A stretch of 64,000 nucleotides of DNA, from assembly GCA_963931995.1 (NCBI GenBank), contig OZ008369.1, positions 5,222,501 through 5,286,500 on the forward strand, read 5' to 3'. The position numbers and the translations under genes were made by a program. Below are positions 33,342 to 44,812 of the stretch, one piece after another. The first letter of the stretch is position 1; each line of letters begins with the position of its first letter. Source of the stretch: Phaonia tiefii. Taxonomy: Eukaryota; Arthropoda; Insecta; Diptera; Muscidae. The notes beneath the pieces were generated by a model. It made no database searches. It was not told the origin of the DNA and saw nothing but the letters and a program-made list of their open reading frames with translations.

Positions 33342-34231
33342 TTTTTTTGCGAAGACCATCACTCTGGTGATGTCCCCTATAAATGCAGTGCATTGCATTG
33401 GACTTAGAAAAAGGGGATAGGAGTAGGGGGAAAGAGAGAGAAGTACTTGTTAATGTTTGACTTAAACTTGCTGACGTTGTAAGAAGTGGGGAATTCACTT
33501 GCTTGAAGCTTATTCCACATACGGACTGTTCGGCTGAAGAATGAATTGTTTCTGTAATGCGCAGTTCGATCTAACGGCCAGGAAACAGAAAAGGGATGAC
33601 TTTCACTTGAAAACCGCGTCGTTCAGTTAAATACTCTAACTTCTAGAATGAGGCCATTTAACTCGGCGGAACACTTTCCATGAAAATACCCATTAAATAC
33701 CGAGATACAGCTAACATTTCGTCGATGCTCCAAGGAGTCAACAGTGCTGGATACACTGCTGTCGCCTATCAGCTTCAACGCTCTCTTTTGCACGCGGTTT
33801 AAAAGCTCCAAGGTGTACGCTGGAGTCCCAGCCCAAATATGAGAGTTGAATTACATTTTTTGGTCGAATATACATACGTGGTGTAGATATTGTGGAGATC
33901 GGGTGTGTTGAAAAATCTTTTACACCGCTTAGAAAAGCCCCGGGCACTTGAATGCATCTTTCGACACGTTGAAAATGTGCTTATTCCAACGAATGCCACA
34001 TTGTGTCTTCATGCCCAGAACATCAAGGGCTTCCGATTCACCAACATCTAAACCACCCATTGAAATCATTGGCAGGGTCGAGTCAGTGTGCTTGTGCGAT
34101 ATTCTGCAACACTGTGTTTTGCGTGCATTAAATTCGACTCGGTTTCCCCTGCCCCACTCACTAATCAGATGCAAGTCCTGATTAAGCGTGTCATTCGTTG
34201 TTCGTCTACAGATTTCTAAGGAAACAGACAT
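33342..34231 (-). pseudogene. Non-LTR retrotransposon, 3' end of reverse transcriptase ORF
   Basis: On the minus strand it reads LNQDLHLISEWGRGNRVEFN then ARKTQCC and SMGGLDVGESEALDVLGM. Next come IRWNKHIFNVSKDAFKC, RVQKRALKLIGDSSVSS, SLEHRRNVSCI and FFSRTVRMWNKLQASEF, and PTSYNVSKFKSNINKYFSLF near the end. This is the palm/thumb and C-terminal part of a non-LTR reverse transcriptase. The 5' portion including the catalytic YxDD is absent, consistent with 5' truncation. Several frameshifts occur. A run of nine T at 33342-33350 would be the poly(A) tail. It lies inside the 31576-35869 element. The clade is not certain. Confidence 0.82.
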
Positions 34232-34429
34232 TTTGGTTTTTTTCGTTTATGTTTTTTTAACATATTTTGACACAATTTTTCATAATGGGCAAAAATAATT
34301 TTCTTTTCGTATTAAAATTCGTTTTTTCGAATTTTGAAAATCTAAAATTATGATCTCGTATTTGGAATTTCTTGAACTCTATTTTATTCATTATTACGTT
34401 ATTATTTATATTATTATTATATTATTACG

Positions 34430-34716
34430 TGGCCGTCGGTGGTGCAATGGGTAGTGTGCGCGCCTCTTGTACATGCGATGCCGGGTTCGATCCCTGTTCT
34501 GACCACCTTAAAATTTCTTTCAGCGGCGGTCACCTCGCATAGTGACGGCGACACTATCGAGTATTTAGCCATGAAAGAGCTTCTTAAAATACCGTTCGGA
34601 ATCGGTGTAAAAACTGTAGGTCACAATCAGTGAGTATAACACTAGAAAGCGCACAGCTCACTGGTTGTGAGAGCTCTCCCTAATCCCTTCATGAGATATA
34701 ATGGGAAACCATTTTT
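34430..34716 (+). mobile_element. tRNA-derived SINE (family 1)
   Basis: Full layout: TGGCCGTCGGTGGTGCAATG head, GGGTTCGATCCCTGTT B box, GGCGACACTATCGAGTATTT body, AGCTCACTGGTTGTGAGAG, and CCCTTCATGAGATATAATGG tail. A few point differences from 13668-13951, which lacks part of the ATGTAATGG tail. Confidence 0.88.
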
Positions 34717-35924
34717 GGAGATATTACACTCAATTTTTTTTATTAAAAATAATGATTTGTTGGCTTTAATATTGCAGCTATGTTTTGTTTATACCAAATA
34801 CAGTTCGGGTGTACTAAATACTAAAAAAATATCGTTTTTGACTTTGACTTTGGACCAACATAACTTCTTTGGTTCAAAAGCCTGATCTGTTACCCTTTTT
34901 TTCAGGGTAATTTTTGCCGCCGCCCAATTGTACACAAAGAAGATAGTGCTAATTAAATGTAAAAGTCTGAATTTTCAGTGCCTAAACGTGAATAACTAAC
35001 TCGGATTATGCACGAAATTAACCCTTAAATGGATTTTCAGTTTTGACTTATTTTTTTCATTCAAGTTGAGTTTTGAGCTTTGGTGTGTTAAGAAATTTAT
35101 GGTCGAATTTTATGAGGAATATTTTTGTAGTACATTTTTACCCGTTACACGCCTGTTTTGGGGGTGTTTTTTACCCTTTTCCACAAAAAGATCGAAAAAG
35201 ACCCAGATATTGAGGCGGTAGAGGGTTAAAGTATTCCACAAAAATTTTTCTCGTAAATTGTGACATAAAATTGCTGAACACATCCTATACCGAAAATGTA
35301 AGGACAACATAATTTCCTATGCCGATTCATCATAAGAATTTGCAAAAGGGAGCAAATTTCACACCCATTAAAAAAAATTCAGACGTAAGTTTTCAAAACG
35401 CCGATACACGTAAATTTTTTTTTTACCCCTTCTATCAGAATTCTTTGTTAGAACGTTGTTATTTTTTTTTGTGTTCCACAGTGTAACTGGTGCAGGTGCA
35501 TTTTAAATGTGTTTGTTCTATAATTCAGTCCCTTTTAGGTGATGAATCAATTTGATATTAATTATGTTTCCATTTAAAAGATTTTAATTTGCCCTTAAGA
35601 AATATTTATTTTTTTACGATTTAAACATTTATCTTTATATTGTTTGAAATTTCCCAAATGTCAATATCTACATGTGTCAAATGTCAACATATGCAATATT
35701 TAAAAACACATGTGTGTGCCTGTGGCTTGGAAGTTACATTTGACACACAGGCATATGCATTCTGCATGGTAGAGTAACAAAAGGTGAAAGTACACGGCTT
35801 CATGATGACCTCAGAAATACGTCAGAGCCACATGCGCATGTGGCCTTTTACATTTCGTGTATTACAGGGTTAAGAAATCTTTGTTTATATAAAAATACAG
35901 TAACTGTTTCAGAGGGTTAATACT

Positions 35925-36467
35925 AGGGTTGCTAAGTGCAAACTTGAACTTCCATTGGAAAGTTTGAAATTTTTTAGCATAAACACACATATAACCTTTT
36001 CACTTACGAGCACTATTTCTCGGTCAAAAAAAGGAAGTAACCCGTGAAAATTTTTGTGCGTATCAATCAACTTGTTTCGACGGTTGGTGATGAAGCACCA
36101 TCAAAAACCACTTTAAATCGTTGGTACCAAGAGTTCAGTCTCGAAAGCCGTTCGCTCCAGGATGAATTTCGTGAAGGCCGTCCAACTTCGATCGTTTTGC
36201 CGGAAACCATCGATGCTGTGGGTGAACTGATAAAGCAAAATAGACATGCGACATACCGTGAGATTCAGGCATCCCTGGGCATTAGTATGACAAGCATCAA
36301 TAAGATATTCCATGTTCATTTGGCCGTGAAAAAGATTTGTTCTCGTTGGATCTCCCATGATTGAATTGAGGAATACTATAAAAAAGGATCGTGTCGATTG
36401 GAGCAAAGAAATCTTGAAAAAAATTCAACCGCTGTAACTCAAATTCAGTGTATAAAATCGTCACAGG
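35925..36467 (+). pseudogene. Mariner transposase N-terminal half (irritans/cecropia-like)
   Basis: The leader GGTTGCTAAGTGCAAAC is probably the inverted-repeat end and matches 46431. The coding part gives QLVSTVGDEAPSKTTLNRWY, ESRSLQDEFREGRPTSIVLP, DAVGELIKQNRHATYREIQA and SLGISMTSINKIFHVHLAVK. It ends with KKICSRWISHD and, after frame changes, SVYKIVTG. These are the two helix-turn-helix domains and linker of a mariner. The sequence stops just before the first catalytic Asp, exactly where the foldback element at 36468 starts, and I could not find it resuming at 37559. One small deletion is present relative to the 46431 copy. Confidence 0.85.
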
Positions 36468-37558
36468 CAGAGTTCGTATTTAACCGTGGGGAATGTGTAA
36501 TGAACGGTATGAGAAAATAATGGGTAGATACCCACGACGATGGGGAATTACCCATCACGATTACCCTCAGGGTAATGGGGGAAATAATGGGCAGCTGCCC
36601 ACGACGACGGAAATTACCCAGGGTAAGCCATCACCATAAAAAAAAAAAATCTATATCTTGGAAACGGGGCGTACAATCGAAAAAATAACCAACTTTCTCC
36701 GGTTTCCAAGGGCTATAACTCGGCAACGGTGCGTTCAATCAAAAAAAATAAGAAATTTGTACCTCCTTAGGAGGTTTCAACTAATGGATGTATTCAACAT
36801 CTTTTTAAATTGCGAAACTAATATTTTTCGAATAAAACATAGCATATGGGCATTTCCAGAGAAAGTGCCACCCTATGTGACGTCACGTCACCCTCGTTAA
36901 TTACTTATATTTTAGGACCCTTTGGTTCGATTGTCTTCTATTCGTTTCCTAACTACAGAATGTAAGTAACTGCATATTTAGTAAAAGAAAAAAATACAAT
37001 CAAACTAAGTGGTCCTAAAATATAAGTAATTATCGAGGGTTAACCTTTCTGTGGAAATGCCCATATTGAAGCCATCCATTGGTCAAACCCTTAAAAAGTT
37101 AAGAACTTTATTGTTTTTGCACCGTTATAGCCACTTTTTTATTTAAGAGATTTTCTTATTTTGGTGATTTTTTTTGAAAAAAAATTCCTCCCTACGAATT
37201 GGACCTGTTTATGAAAAACTTTGAGAAATGCGAAAAAATTGGATATTTTTTCGATTGGACGCTCCGTTTCCGAGATATAAAATTTTTTCTAATTTTTTCA
37301 TATTTTCCATCAAAAATTGGTAACTACCCATTATTTTCCCCATTACCTTGAGGGTAGTGGGTAATCGTGATGGGTAATTCCCCATTGTCGTGGGTAGCTA
37401 CCCACTATTTTCCCCATACCCTGTGGGTAATGGGTAATCGTGATGGGTAATTCCCCATTGTCGTGGATAGCTACCCACTATTTTCCCCATACCCTGTGGG
37501 TACCCATTCCCCACGGCAATAATAATGGGTTACCCTGGGTACAATAAAAACATCCCTG
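36468..37558. mobile_element. Foldback element of GGGTAATGGG palindromic repeats
   Basis: Both arms consist of short repeats such as GGGTAATGGG, GATGGGGAATTACCCATCAC and AGCTACCCACTATTTTCC. They are followed by ATCTCGGAAACGGAGCG-type sequence (inverted on the right as CGCTCCGTTTCCGAGAT) and an inner inverted pair, TAATTACTTATATTTTAGGA at about 36898 and TCCTAAAATATAAGTAATTA at about 37014. The ends read CAGAGTTCG and CATCCCTG. The right arm has an extra repeat unit of about 65 bp. No coding region. It is inserted at or joined to the mariner remnant on the left. Confidence 0.8.
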
Positions 37559-40500
37559 TTGAATTTGAATATCGTGGAGCACAACGAAACTGCATGCAAT
37601 TGTTATTGCATGTACAAAATTGTCTTGTCTTTTAGGCAACAACAAAAAACATGTCTAATGGGAACCGGTGGTTCTCTGGAGATGGAAAGAAGTTTTTGCA
37701 AATGTTTTCTTATGTGTTTTGCTTGCGATATTTTTCGAACACTTGGATATTCTCAATTGAAGTGCATTTTCATTTGCATTTAGTTTGATGAATTTTTCAA
37801 TAGCATCATTCCAAACAACCGCTGATGAAGATCTGTGGCTAGATCTGAAATAGCTAGACGGTTTGCCAGGAATCATAGGAATACATTTGCAAATCTCCTT
37901 TTTAAAAACTGTATTTCTGTTAATAGAGTTATACAATGGCCTTGAGCTTGATTAATAAAATTAAAAAATAATAACTAAATTTTATTCGTCAATATGGGGA
38001 TCAAACGACTTGTCAAGATGCGCATAAATAGAAAAATATATTTTCAAGTTGAGTTTTACTCATTAATAGCCTTTTTTTTTTTTAAATAAATTCACGAGTT
38101 GTATGAATTCTTTCTAAAATAATTAAAAAATTCTTTCTAAAAATTTGAAAAAAGTTGGAAAAGGCGAAAAAATAAAAAAAAGTGTTTGCTGGACAAATAC
38201 ACACGGATTTCCCATGTTTTCTTAACTATCATATATATAGTACGAAAGGTCGAACTTTCTTCTTTTTAAATCCGGTGGGAAACTGGAAATCGGTTGATAA
38301 TCAACTGAGTTGCAGACTTATAAGTGCCCAAAGTTTGCAAATTTCGGTTTTTAAAAAATTGTTAATTGTTTAATTTTTTCACTTTGTTATTATTGTATTT
38401 TCAAATGGCATAAGGAAAAGTTTTTGTTTTTTAATTCATTTAATTTTTAATTAGTAATTGTTGTTTATCTTCCAGACGATGGGTAGCAAAATATTGAAAA
38501 ATAAAATCATTTAAAAAAGACCTAACGCTCGAACATTTTCATTTTAAATAGAATACGATCATTTTAAATAGAATAAAATACGATACAATACGAATTAAAA
38601 GGGGTTTGGTTAATTTCATAAAAGGATTCTTGTTTCACTGGACAACACCTACAAGAAAAAAAGTATCACTTCCCAGGTATTTTGGACTGTCGTCGCACCG
38701 TGTTATCAATTTCTTTTGTTTACCGTATTTATCATACTATCCTTTATTAATTCAAGAGTTACTCTAACTGCAGTGGTAATATTCCGCTACTGCCACAAAA
38801 TTCAATTATACTACAACTGCATGCAGGAGGATGAAATGGCACAACAAATATGATGTTGTTGTTGTTGTGTATCTCGTTTAGCAGAATGCTATTACGAAAT
38901 CTATTGTTGACTTGCATCTGCAGGAGTATAAAAAATAGCGCATTCGATTCTAAGCGAATGGGTGGTTGCGGTTTTATTGATTGCTGAGTCCTGAGTGAGT
39001 TTACGATTTCTTTGGCGAAATTAAAGGTTGTCATAAGTAATTCCTTGAACATGTCTTCCTCCTGCCCCAGAACGACACCAAATTGATTTCTTCATTTTCT
39101 TTGCAACAGCAAGAGGCCAAGATGTTTACTCTGGAATGGCATCTTCAACATTTGCCTTGCAGTGCTGTGACTGAGGTCGAGCCTTAAGGGATTTCTCCAG
39201 TTAGTTGTCCTTCTGCAGCAACAGCAGTCAGAAGTCGTAGTTGTAGTCGTCACAACTGTTATGAACATTTAGTTCATACTTATCGTATTGTTCGGCAGCT
39301 TGAAGGAAAAAAGTTGGAATTTTTTCTCAGGTTTTGTGTTAGGGGACTTTTGAGCTCCTGGTGAAATTCTCCTCAGTTATAGTTGCAGTTGTTCTTTTAT
39401 TACTGTTGTCGTGAATGTGTGTGTGGAAGAGAAATCTAAAACTGTCACTTTTGGTTTATTTACTACTACCACGACAACAGTAACTACAAGTTTTACCATT
39501 ACTATTACTGCCACCCTGACAACAACAAAGAATTGCAACAACACTAGCAACAACATCAACACCATCTAGCACTGACAGGCATTACAAGTTAGTTTGAGGG
39601 TAATAAAACTATTTTCTCCAATACTCCAGGTGGTGCTGTTTGCCAGTAAATGAACATGATTACAATTGCTTTGAGCTGCAGCTGGTGGAGCAGGAAGAAG
39701 TTGTTTTTCATTTGGAACAATTTGTGCTTTAGCAATTACAGCCCTACAAATGTCACAACAATTATATTGACTAAACGTAATTCAATTTAAGTTTATTCTC
39801 TATCATTTAGTTTACACTTTAAGGTATTAAACTTTGTGTTGTCTTGTGACAAATGTTCATTCAGTGAACAACTCTTATTACCACTTTGTGGAGGTTGGAG
39901 GTGGAAACGCAAAACAATCATAGATTTGCTAAATTACCTTGACAACAAAATGTGTGTTGAGCAGGGATCATTCTATGTCCTGTGACAAAGTGGATTCCTG
40001 TTTATATGGATGTGAAAGAGGTCCTACAGTTATACAATTCAAAATAAGTAATCGTGTTTCACAGTTGGTTTCAAGAATAGAATACATACATAACCAAATT
40101 TGCATTATTTTAAAATTTGAAATATTTTCATGAGTTTGAAAATACAGAGTCTTATTTTAATTAGAAATGTAAATCAGTTGGTTGCCTGCAGGAACAGATG
40201 GTGAGCCACATTTCGTATAGTGAATTAAATGGAGCACGAAATTTTAATAATAGTTTTTTGTTTTACGAAATTTAAAGAAAATATGCACATCATACATGGG
40301 TTGTGTTAATTTGCATTGGATTTTAATTTCCATTACTTTATCTAATGCAAATGCAAAAGAATTACCATTGTTCGCAATGACAATTAAAACTTCTTGAATT
40401 TGCATTTGATCAGACAATGCAAATGCAGGTTGTAGAATCGGATGCCAATTGTAATGAATATGGGAATGCTTTTAATTGTTTTGAATTTCAAATTCATAAA

Positions 40501-41362
40501 CCTGTAGTGTATAAAATATTGGAAAACCAAAATAGCCAGATATGAAGGAAATGCTTTGAAAATAAGTACAATTGCCAATGGCATTGACAATTTTCTGAAT
40601 TTGCATTTCGACAGGTAATTCAAATTAAACTACAAATTATAATTGTCATGTAATTAATTTGCCCCATGTATGATGCAGATAAATGAATTTGAGGCGGAAA
40701 TTGTACGAGTATGCGTGGAAGTTTATAATTTTTTCCCATGGAATAATTGACAACATTTGTGGTATTCGTGTAAGCGGCCAACAGCCTCGAAAACTCGATA
40801 AACTACAAAACTTGCACATCAAACGTCAAAACAAACATTGTTTTCATAGAAAACGACTTTCACAAATATAGAAATGTTTCGAGTCAGTTTTTCTGAGCAA
40901 ACATCGAAAACGAATCGTCGGACATTTGTGCATGTCGTTTTAAATGAGAACATTTTTCTTCTGACGTTTGCTGTGCAGGTTTTCGAGTTCTTGCGTTTAC
41001 ATGAATACCAACATTATTGTATACAAATGTTTCCATTTATTCTTCTCCAGTAACGACAATCAGCGTTTTTTTTTAAGGGATTGTCTTAACTGGATCAGTT
41101 TTAATTTCCTAAAAGGATGTAGGTTTAAGGCTTTTAAAAAAATTATGCTACATCGCTTTATTTCTAGTAGCATTTTATTTTCTCCTAAAAGTGATTCGTG
41201 CGTAGAAATTTAGTTTGGATTTTAGTTTTGTGGAAAAATGCAAATTTATTTTTTTAAAAGATTAATAATTGTTGATTTTATTAAAATTTAATAAAGTTGC
41301 TTTAGTGACATGAAGAATGGAATAAAGGGTGGCCCAAATACAAGTATCTTTTCAATTTTAAA
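37559..41362. other. Non-coding DNA
   Basis: The longest gap between recognised elements. It contains CAG/GTT trinucleotide-rich sequence near 38850-38870, 39200-39260 and 39440-39560 and one short direct repeat (40346-40625). Open frames such as 37655-37936 and 38759-39052 have no recognisable domain. No splice-supported exon could be argued. Confidence 0.5.
40346..40625. repeat. Direct repeat of about 70 bp, two copies
   Basis: Copies at about 40346-40424 and 40556-40625 share the order ATTACCATTG / ACAATTGCCAATG, TGACAATT, CTGAATTTGCATTT and a GACA...AAT end. Diverged. Confidence 0.4.
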
Positions 41363-42503
41363 CAGGGTTCGTATTTGTGGATAATGGGTTACCCAGGGTT
41401 ATTATTGCCGTGGGGAATGGGTAGCGATGGTTTACGTTTGCCATCGTTTAGTGATCGGGAAAATAATGGGTAACTACCTACGACGATGGGGAATTACCCA
41501 TCACGACTTCCTAGTACCCACAGGGTAATGGGGAAAAAACTGGGTAGTTACCCACGGCGATGGGTAATCGGTTACCCAGGGTAACCCATCCCCATTTTCG
41601 ATCGAAAATATAAAACAATTTCTATATCTCGGAAACGGAGCGTCCAATCGGAAAAATAACCAATTTTTGAGAATTTTTAACCTGGCGTTTACACGGGACA
41701 GTTTTGCTCCGACAGTAACAATACATTCACACTATTTTACTACCACACTTACACTTCAGTCACTTGCCTCGCCACTGTCTCTGATTTTTCGACGACAGTA
41801 ACTTCGGCAAGCGATTTGACGTAATTGGCCAGATCGGTGACATTTCGTGGTAATTTGTGAAAAACAAAGCAAAACATCGCATTCATACATATAAACATGT
41901 ATACATTTGAAATTTGCAGAGTAAATTGAGTACATCAGCTTCACTGTAATCTGGAGAAATAGGGCAAAACACAATAGCAAACGTTCGTAGAAATTGGGAA
42001 AATTTAGTTTTATTTGGTAATTTGGAGTTTTATTGAAATATTATTTGGCAACACATACTACATATAAACATGTATAAATAATATATGTAGCAATTTTCTA
42101 TTAGTAAATTAAGATTTCAAGCAAACGTGAACAAAAGCAAATCAAAATCAGAGCACGAAATTTACAAGAAACGACACTATCTACCATTGCTTAAAACTGT
42201 TCTGTCTTTATAACTGGTTGGACACATACGTCACACAACAAATTTTTCTGTTTTTCACAACTAATACATATTCTCAACTGTCCGGTCTTTAACTGTCCCG
42301 TGTAAACGCACCGTAAGGGGTTTTCAGAACGTGGTCCAATTCGTATGGAAGATTTTTTTTAAAAAATCTTCAAAATTAGAAAACCGCTAAAATAAAAAAG
42401 TGGCTATAACTCGGAAAATAAATATTTTACCTCCATAGAAGACTTTAACCTTTATGGCTGAAACGCCCTCATGTCTATATCTCGGAAACGGAGCGTCTAA
42501 TCG
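41363..42503. mobile_element. Second foldback element, split by a MITE
   Basis: Starts CAGGGTTCGTATTTG and carries ATTATTGCCGTGGGGAATGG, GATGGGGAATTACCCATCAC, GGTTACCCAGGGTAACCC and CTATATCTCGGAAACGGAGC, matching the arm of 36468-37558 (right arm, reversed). The match breaks at 41680 and resumes after 42316 with GTGGTCCAATTCGTATGG and AAAAAGTGGCTATAAC, so 41681-42313 is a later insertion. It ends near a second CTATATCTCGGAAACGGAGC at 42475, where a mariner fragment begins. Confidence 0.75.
41681..42313. mobile_element. MITE with GCGTTTACACGGGACAG ends and TAA target site
   Basis: GCGTTTACACGGGACAGTT at the left end is exactly reversed as AACTGTCCCGTGTAAACGC at the right end. TAA flanks both sides (41678-41680 and 42314-42316). 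The host foldback sequence continues on each side, which fixes the boundaries. A 3 bp TWA-type target and G/C-rich termini suit the PIF/Harbinger superfamily. The interior (633 bp total) is non-coding. Confidence 0.85.
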
Positions 42504-42800
42504 TAATATTCCGAGTTGAAAATGCGCCCTGTCAGAAAAGATGATTTTTCGGCCAAATTCGATGTCCGAGAAAAATGTAACTGAGAAAACGTAACGAAGT
42601 GGATGGTCATTTGAGTCAATTGAACCTTGCAAGCGATTAGTTCGAAATTAGGTTCGAGTGACTGTAAGTTCCTCCCAAGGAAGCTCACCCAAGTAGCAGT
42701 GATGCCATTTTGATTAGTCACATTACCCTGAAAAGAAAACAAATAAACGAAAACGATGTGCGAGGAATAGATTGAAGTTACCCAATTAGTCACAGGAAGT
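42504..42800 (-). pseudogene. Mariner transposase fragment before and at the first catalytic Asp
   Basis: On the minus strand, across two frames, FELIACKVQLTQ is followed by NDHPLRYVFSVTFFSD and EFGRKIIFSDRAHFQLG. This corresponds to the linker and first catalytic motif (usually SDEAHF, here SDRAHF) of a DD41D-like mariner. It is cut off by the foldback element on one side; the upstream part beyond 42800 is not seen. Confidence 0.7.
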
Positions 42801-42830
42801 ATGTTAGAAGTAGACTGAGTTCAATACTCC

Positions 42831-43510
42831 CTAAACTGAAAGAAAAAGCTTCATCAAATTTACGTATTCGTTCCTCAATTTGATGAAACAATTCATAATT
42901 TTCCAACCTACGACACACTTCATTGAATTAATGAAGAACATTTCATCAATCTTTCATCAATAGTTTACGTTGATTCAACGACAATGCTACGTAAAGTTGA
43001 TGTAAAGTTTTCGTCAGTTTTATGTGAATTGTTCACCAATTTGCTGTAAATTTTTCATCAATTATATGTAAGGTTTTGTGTAAATTGGACATAATTTTTA
43101 TGTAAATTGTTTGTTAATGACAGCCAAAATCGTCTATTTTTCATTCTAAAAAATCCACAATACAGGGTACAAGACCTCATAAACAGTGATCATAGCATGG
43201 ATAATGTTTTCTGTCCATTGCACTATTTTCTATTATGTACTTATTTTCAATTTTCAATTTTATAATACTTTTTTCTCTTTCTCTTTATTTTTTCAATACT
43301 ACATCCATATTTTGAATCGATCCCACTAATAATTTCCAATGATGAAGATTGATGTAAAAATGATCATCAGTTCAATGACGTTGAAGAAACGCATAATCTT
43401 CAAATTGAATAACTTTGTCATTAAATTGATGAAATTTGGCAACAATTCAATGATGAACAATTGATGAACATTTATCATCAATTTGATGTAAAAATTTTCT
43501 TTCAGTGTAG
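42831..43510. mobile_element. MITE with CTGAAAGAAAA ends
   Basis: The left end CTAAACTGAAAGAAAAAGCT and right end AATTTTCTTTCAGTGTAG are inverted matches, extending inward through TTCATCAAATTT / CATCAATTTGATG. The 680 bp interior is a series of short palindromic GATGAA/TTCATC motifs. It abuts the truncated end of the non-LTR fragment at 43511, so it may have inserted there. No coding capacity. Confidence 0.7.
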
Positions 43511-44812
43511 TTCCTGTATTCCGTCGAAAAAGGGCTTTTCTAAAGTTGTCCTTATATTTTGCACTAAGTTCGTCGTCGCAACTACGACAGTAACGCCTGT
43601 GTTGTATTCCAATGTCTACCAATCGTCCAGCGACGGGTTGTGACATCTGTCATTCTGGCTATTGTATTGCTGTTCTGACTCATCAAGAACTCGGTTCTCT
43701 TACCGTCATATATAGGTTATATACCCCGTGATATGTGACAGGTAGTGAGTTCTCTTCAGTTCCTGTCTGCCTGGTGGTGGAAGTAGGGATCAGTCGCGTT
43801 ATCCAATACTCTTAGAGGGTTTTCAATCACGTTTCGTCCAGCCTCATTTCTACTTGAACCTTTCCTGGCTAGTTCATCCACGGCTTCGTTTCCGGCTATA
43901 TTCGTATGACGCGGAACACGCACTAGGGAAAGTCTTGTCGTAGCGACGGTCTCGTCAAGCAGATTCGTACATTCTCGAACCATTCTCCTCCGAGGATGGA
44001 TCCCTTATCGCTGCTTGGCTATCCAAAGAGATTTTCACACTCCTACTATAACGTGATTTCGCAACTGCCGACACGCCTGCAACATTAAACCCACCCGCAA
44101 AAATGTCTATGTCAACTTCCTGCAATGGTGAGTGGTTATGTGAGTCTTCTCTATGCGATATGATATTTATGAGGTTTTTTCCGGATGTTCAGCTCTGGAC
44201 TAGCATAGCCATTGTTTCAGGTACGACCCCACTAGGCAAAGTGTACAGATTACTACTATGCTTCGTTGAGTCCAACATTTCAGCTCTCTAAGCCGGAGAG
44301 CAATCTTTGCCGCTACACTCTTAGCCCACTGTTCAATCGGAAGCAAATTTATCATCGTATTGAGAGCTGCAGAGGCGCACGTCCGGAAAGCCTCTGTCAC
44401 GCCAACGCAAGCTATTCTGTGCACTGTTGACAGATTTCTATCTCTCTCTATAGCCGGCCACCATACCGATACTTCACCGATCAGAACGGGTCTAACCACC
44501 GTCGTGTACATCCATAATACTATCCTCGGGTTTAGACCCCATGTTCTCCAAAAAGGTTTTCTTGCAAGCGTAGAAGGCCCTTGCGCCTTCTTTACCCTGT
44601 GTTCAATATTGTGCTTCAGGTTGAGTTTCGGATATGGTATTACACCCAGATACTGCGCCCTATCCGACAACTCTTAATTGTTTACCATTGAGTGAGGAGA
44701 GACGATATTGTGGAATAGTTCGTCTACTTGTGAGTAGTAGCAGGTCAGTTTTATCCGGGTGAACGCCTAGACTACAGCCTGTGGCGCAAGTGTTGATCTC
44801 TCCCCATTAGTT
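43511..44812 (-). pseudogene. Non-LTR retrotransposon: reverse transcriptase thumb and RNase H
   Basis: Minus strand. Near 44800 it reads LGVHPDKTDLLLLTSRRTIP. Then come AQYLGVIPYPKLNLKHNIEH, MYTTVVRPVLIGEVSVWWPA, HRIACVGVTEAFRTCASAAL and KSVAAKIALRLRELKCW. An RNase H domain follows with VKISLDSQAAI and MVRECTNLLDE, ending VRVPRHTNIAGNEAVDELAR plus KGS. A Cys-containing tail (RYCRSCDDE) follows. An RT followed by RNase H is typical of the I/LOA-like clades of fly retrotransposons. The catalytic YxDD and everything upstream is missing. Frame changes and stops occur; the longest intact piece is 156 codons (44200-44670). Confidence 0.85.

Larger units (their letters stand above)
31576..35869. 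mobile_element. Probable 4.3 kb TIR element with nested insertions
   Basis: Left 31593-31640 and right 35869-35800 are inverted copies, sharing ACACGAA(G/A)TGTAAAA, CCACATGCGCATGTG and CTCTGACGT. Subterminal regions on both sides are rich in CACATGTG palindromes and contain AGTACACGGC on the left and AAGTACACGGC on the right. TTAA borders both proposed ends (31572 and 35870), which would suit a piggyBac-like target, but the outermost bases differ. Inside sit a mariner (32221-33042), a non-LTR fragment (33342-34231) and a SINE (34430-34716). The remaining interior (31930-32220, 34720-35650) is AT-rich and non-coding. An alternative is two separate short palindromic elements. Confidence 0.5.

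Noticed and set aside
33166..33345. Possible endonuclease fragment reading CRGDFNCEG on the plus strand
   Set aside because: Only a few residues fit the GDFN motif, the neighbouring endonuclease motifs are missing, and the adjacent retrotransposon is on the other strand.
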